A stretch of 64,000 bases of DNA. Source: [Clostridium] aerotolerans DSM 5434 (GTDB taxonomy: Bacteria > Bacillota > Clostridia > Lachnospirales > Lachnospiraceae). Position 1 is the stretch's first letter; each line of letters starts with the position of its first letter. The notes below the pieces were generated by a model. That model did not search any database, was not told where the DNA came from, and was given only the letters and a program-made list of their open reading frames with translations. The position numbers and the translations under genes are program-made. The stretch is from contig NZ_JHWJ01000018.1 of assembly GCF_000687555.1 (NCBI RefSeq), positions 1 through 64,000 on the forward strand, given 5' to 3'. Positions 63,124 to 64,000 of this stretch are shown here, piece after piece.

Positions 63124-63636
63124 ATGAATGAACTTAAATGGTTTGCCTGGCTATTTCCATTATTATTTATTGTACATGACATGGAAGAAATTATTACAGC
63201 AAAGAACTGGTGTAAAAAAGAATTGCATCAGATCATTCCCCTGCCCATCACCCCCTTTGGTAATACCAAAAGTACAGCGGGCTTTGCAGTTGCAGTCTTT
63301 GAAGAATTGATTTTATGGATTCTTGCCACTCTGCTGGGGAACATCACTGGTTTTTATGGATTATGGTACGGGTTCCTGGCTGCCAATATCATTCACCTGA
63401 TCCTGTTTCACATGATTATTTTCCCTCTATCCTATCGCCGATATGTCCCTGGTGTAGTCACCGCATGGCTGACTCTGATTCCATTCTGTTATATTTTTTA
63501 TCTGGCTCAAACGGTTTTAAATTATTCCGTTCTTCAAATTGCACTCTGGGTGACAATCGGATTCTTATTGGCACTTGGTAATGTGAAACTACTGCATAAT
63601 AATATCGATCTGCTTGCTAGACTGACAGGAGAATGA
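63124..63636 (+). CDS. HXXEE-domain membrane protein
   Basis: A 170-aa membrane protein with five predicted segments and the HDMEE motif (19-23, in LFIVHDMEEIITAKNW) that defines the HXXEE family. These proteins are widespread in Firmicutes, often next to TetR regulators; their activity is unknown, although the His and Glu residues could form a membrane-embedded metal site. Ribosome site AAAAGGAGTGATAAAATT. Divergent from a TetR gene. Confidence 0.85.
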   Translation: MNELKWFAWLFPLLFIVHDMEEIITAKNWCKKELHQIIPLPITPFGNTKSTAGFAVAVFEELILWILATLLGNITGFYGLWYGFLAANIIHLILFHMIIFPLSYRRYVPGVVTAWLTLIPFCYIFYLAQTVLNYSVLQIALWVTIGFLLALGNVKLLHNNIDLLARLTGE

Positions 63637-63802
63637 GAGCTGAATCATTGGCATTTAGAACACATACCAAATAACAACCATTATCATAAACATAAATAAT
63701 CTCATATAAAAGATGATTGCTACATCTGACTATGTGATTTACCATTCTATATAATCAAGTGTTCTTATCCATACTTATGGCTATTAGCAAATTTTTAACA
63801 GC
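63637..63802. other. Intergenic region, no gene seen
   Basis: AT-rich sequence after the HXXEE gene up to a terminator hairpin. No ribosome site or reading frame of interest on either strand, and none in the last 160 bases after the hairpin. Confidence 0.5.
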
Positions 63803-63837
63803 AAAAAAGACTTCACACTTTCATGCGAAGTCTTTTT
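63803..63837. terminator. Bidirectional terminator near window end
   Basis: AAAAAAGACTTC and GAAGTCTTTTT pair over 11 bp with a 12-nt loop, with A and T runs on the two sides. It is about 170 nt from the HXXEE stop; a gene from beyond the window edge could also end here. Confidence 0.75.
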
Positions 63838-64000
63838 CCATATAGTCATCTTACTAGTCAAAAGATAAGCTAAATACTATTTCAATTCATATTTTGGCAA
63901 ATGAAAGCATTGAAATATAAATATCTCAAAGATATATGGTAACTACTACTTGATCGAAACTAATGATCTATTAAAGATCATAATCAATTATCAAACGAAA

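Overview
The window looks like a chromosome segment from a low-to-moderate GC Firmicute, most likely a Lachnospiraceae/Lacrimispora-type Clostridium. This is inferred from gene content, not from a marker gene: YesM/YesN two-component systems beside sugar ABC transporters, many AGGAGG-type ribosome sites, GH31/GH1 enzymes, mannose-family and glucoside-family PTS, and a collagen-like Gly-X-Thr protein. No rRNA, tRNA, CRISPR array, transposase or prophage gene was seen.

Layout. 1-2.3 kb: the 3'-incomplete collagen-like gene (minus strand, runs off the left edge), then a divergent ArsR / SnoaL-like pair with two matching operators. 2.7-4.4 kb: amtB-glnB ammonium operon with a leader attenuator that resembles an ANTAR dual-hexaloop target. 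4.5-10.7 kb: a six-gene LacI-phnD-phnC-phnE-phnE-5'-nucleotidase operon for a phosphorylated compound. 10.8-13.0 kb: topB. 13.1-19.4 kb: esterase and GH31 glucosidase transcribed divergently, AraC regulator, MATE pump; this stretch carries two copies of an apparently undescribed ~138-nt small RNA gene, each with its own promoter and terminator. 19.6-27.9 kb: GH31 enzyme, CUT1 sugar ABC transporter and its divergent YesMN-type kinase/regulator. 28.0-36.0 kb: CUT2 (galactofuranose-type) ABC transporter with a second YesMN-type pair. 36.1-42.3 kb: LicT/BglG-controlled beta-glucoside operon (antiterminator, PTS EII, 6-phospho-beta-glucosidase, lipoprotein esterase) with two RAT/terminator switches. 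42.6-45.5 kb: methyltransferase, ArsR-MATE operon, VOC protein. 45.6-48.1 kb: four genes of unknown function. 48.1-53.8 kb: D-glucosaminate PTS and catabolic operon (dgaABCDEF-like) with a divergent RpiR regulator. 53.9-58.3 kb: nitroreductase, RpiB-like isomerase, SDR dehydrogenase, divergent peptide deformylase, coiled-coil protein, membrane methyltransferase. 58.6-63.6 kb: secreted choline/glucan-binding-repeat protein, MBL hydrolase, GNAT, VOC, TetR and a HXXEE membrane protein.

Functionally the region is dominated by carbohydrate capture: extracellular binding proteins and PTS import sugars, intracellular GH31/GH1 enzymes and the Dga enzymes process them, and each unit carries a local regulator (AraC, YesMN, LicT, RpiR, LacI). 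The best candidates for new biology are the duplicated small RNA (13182-13319 and 16966-17104), the amtB leader switch, the 17-bp inverted repeat between esterase and glucosidase, and the unknown 45.6-48.1 kb cluster.
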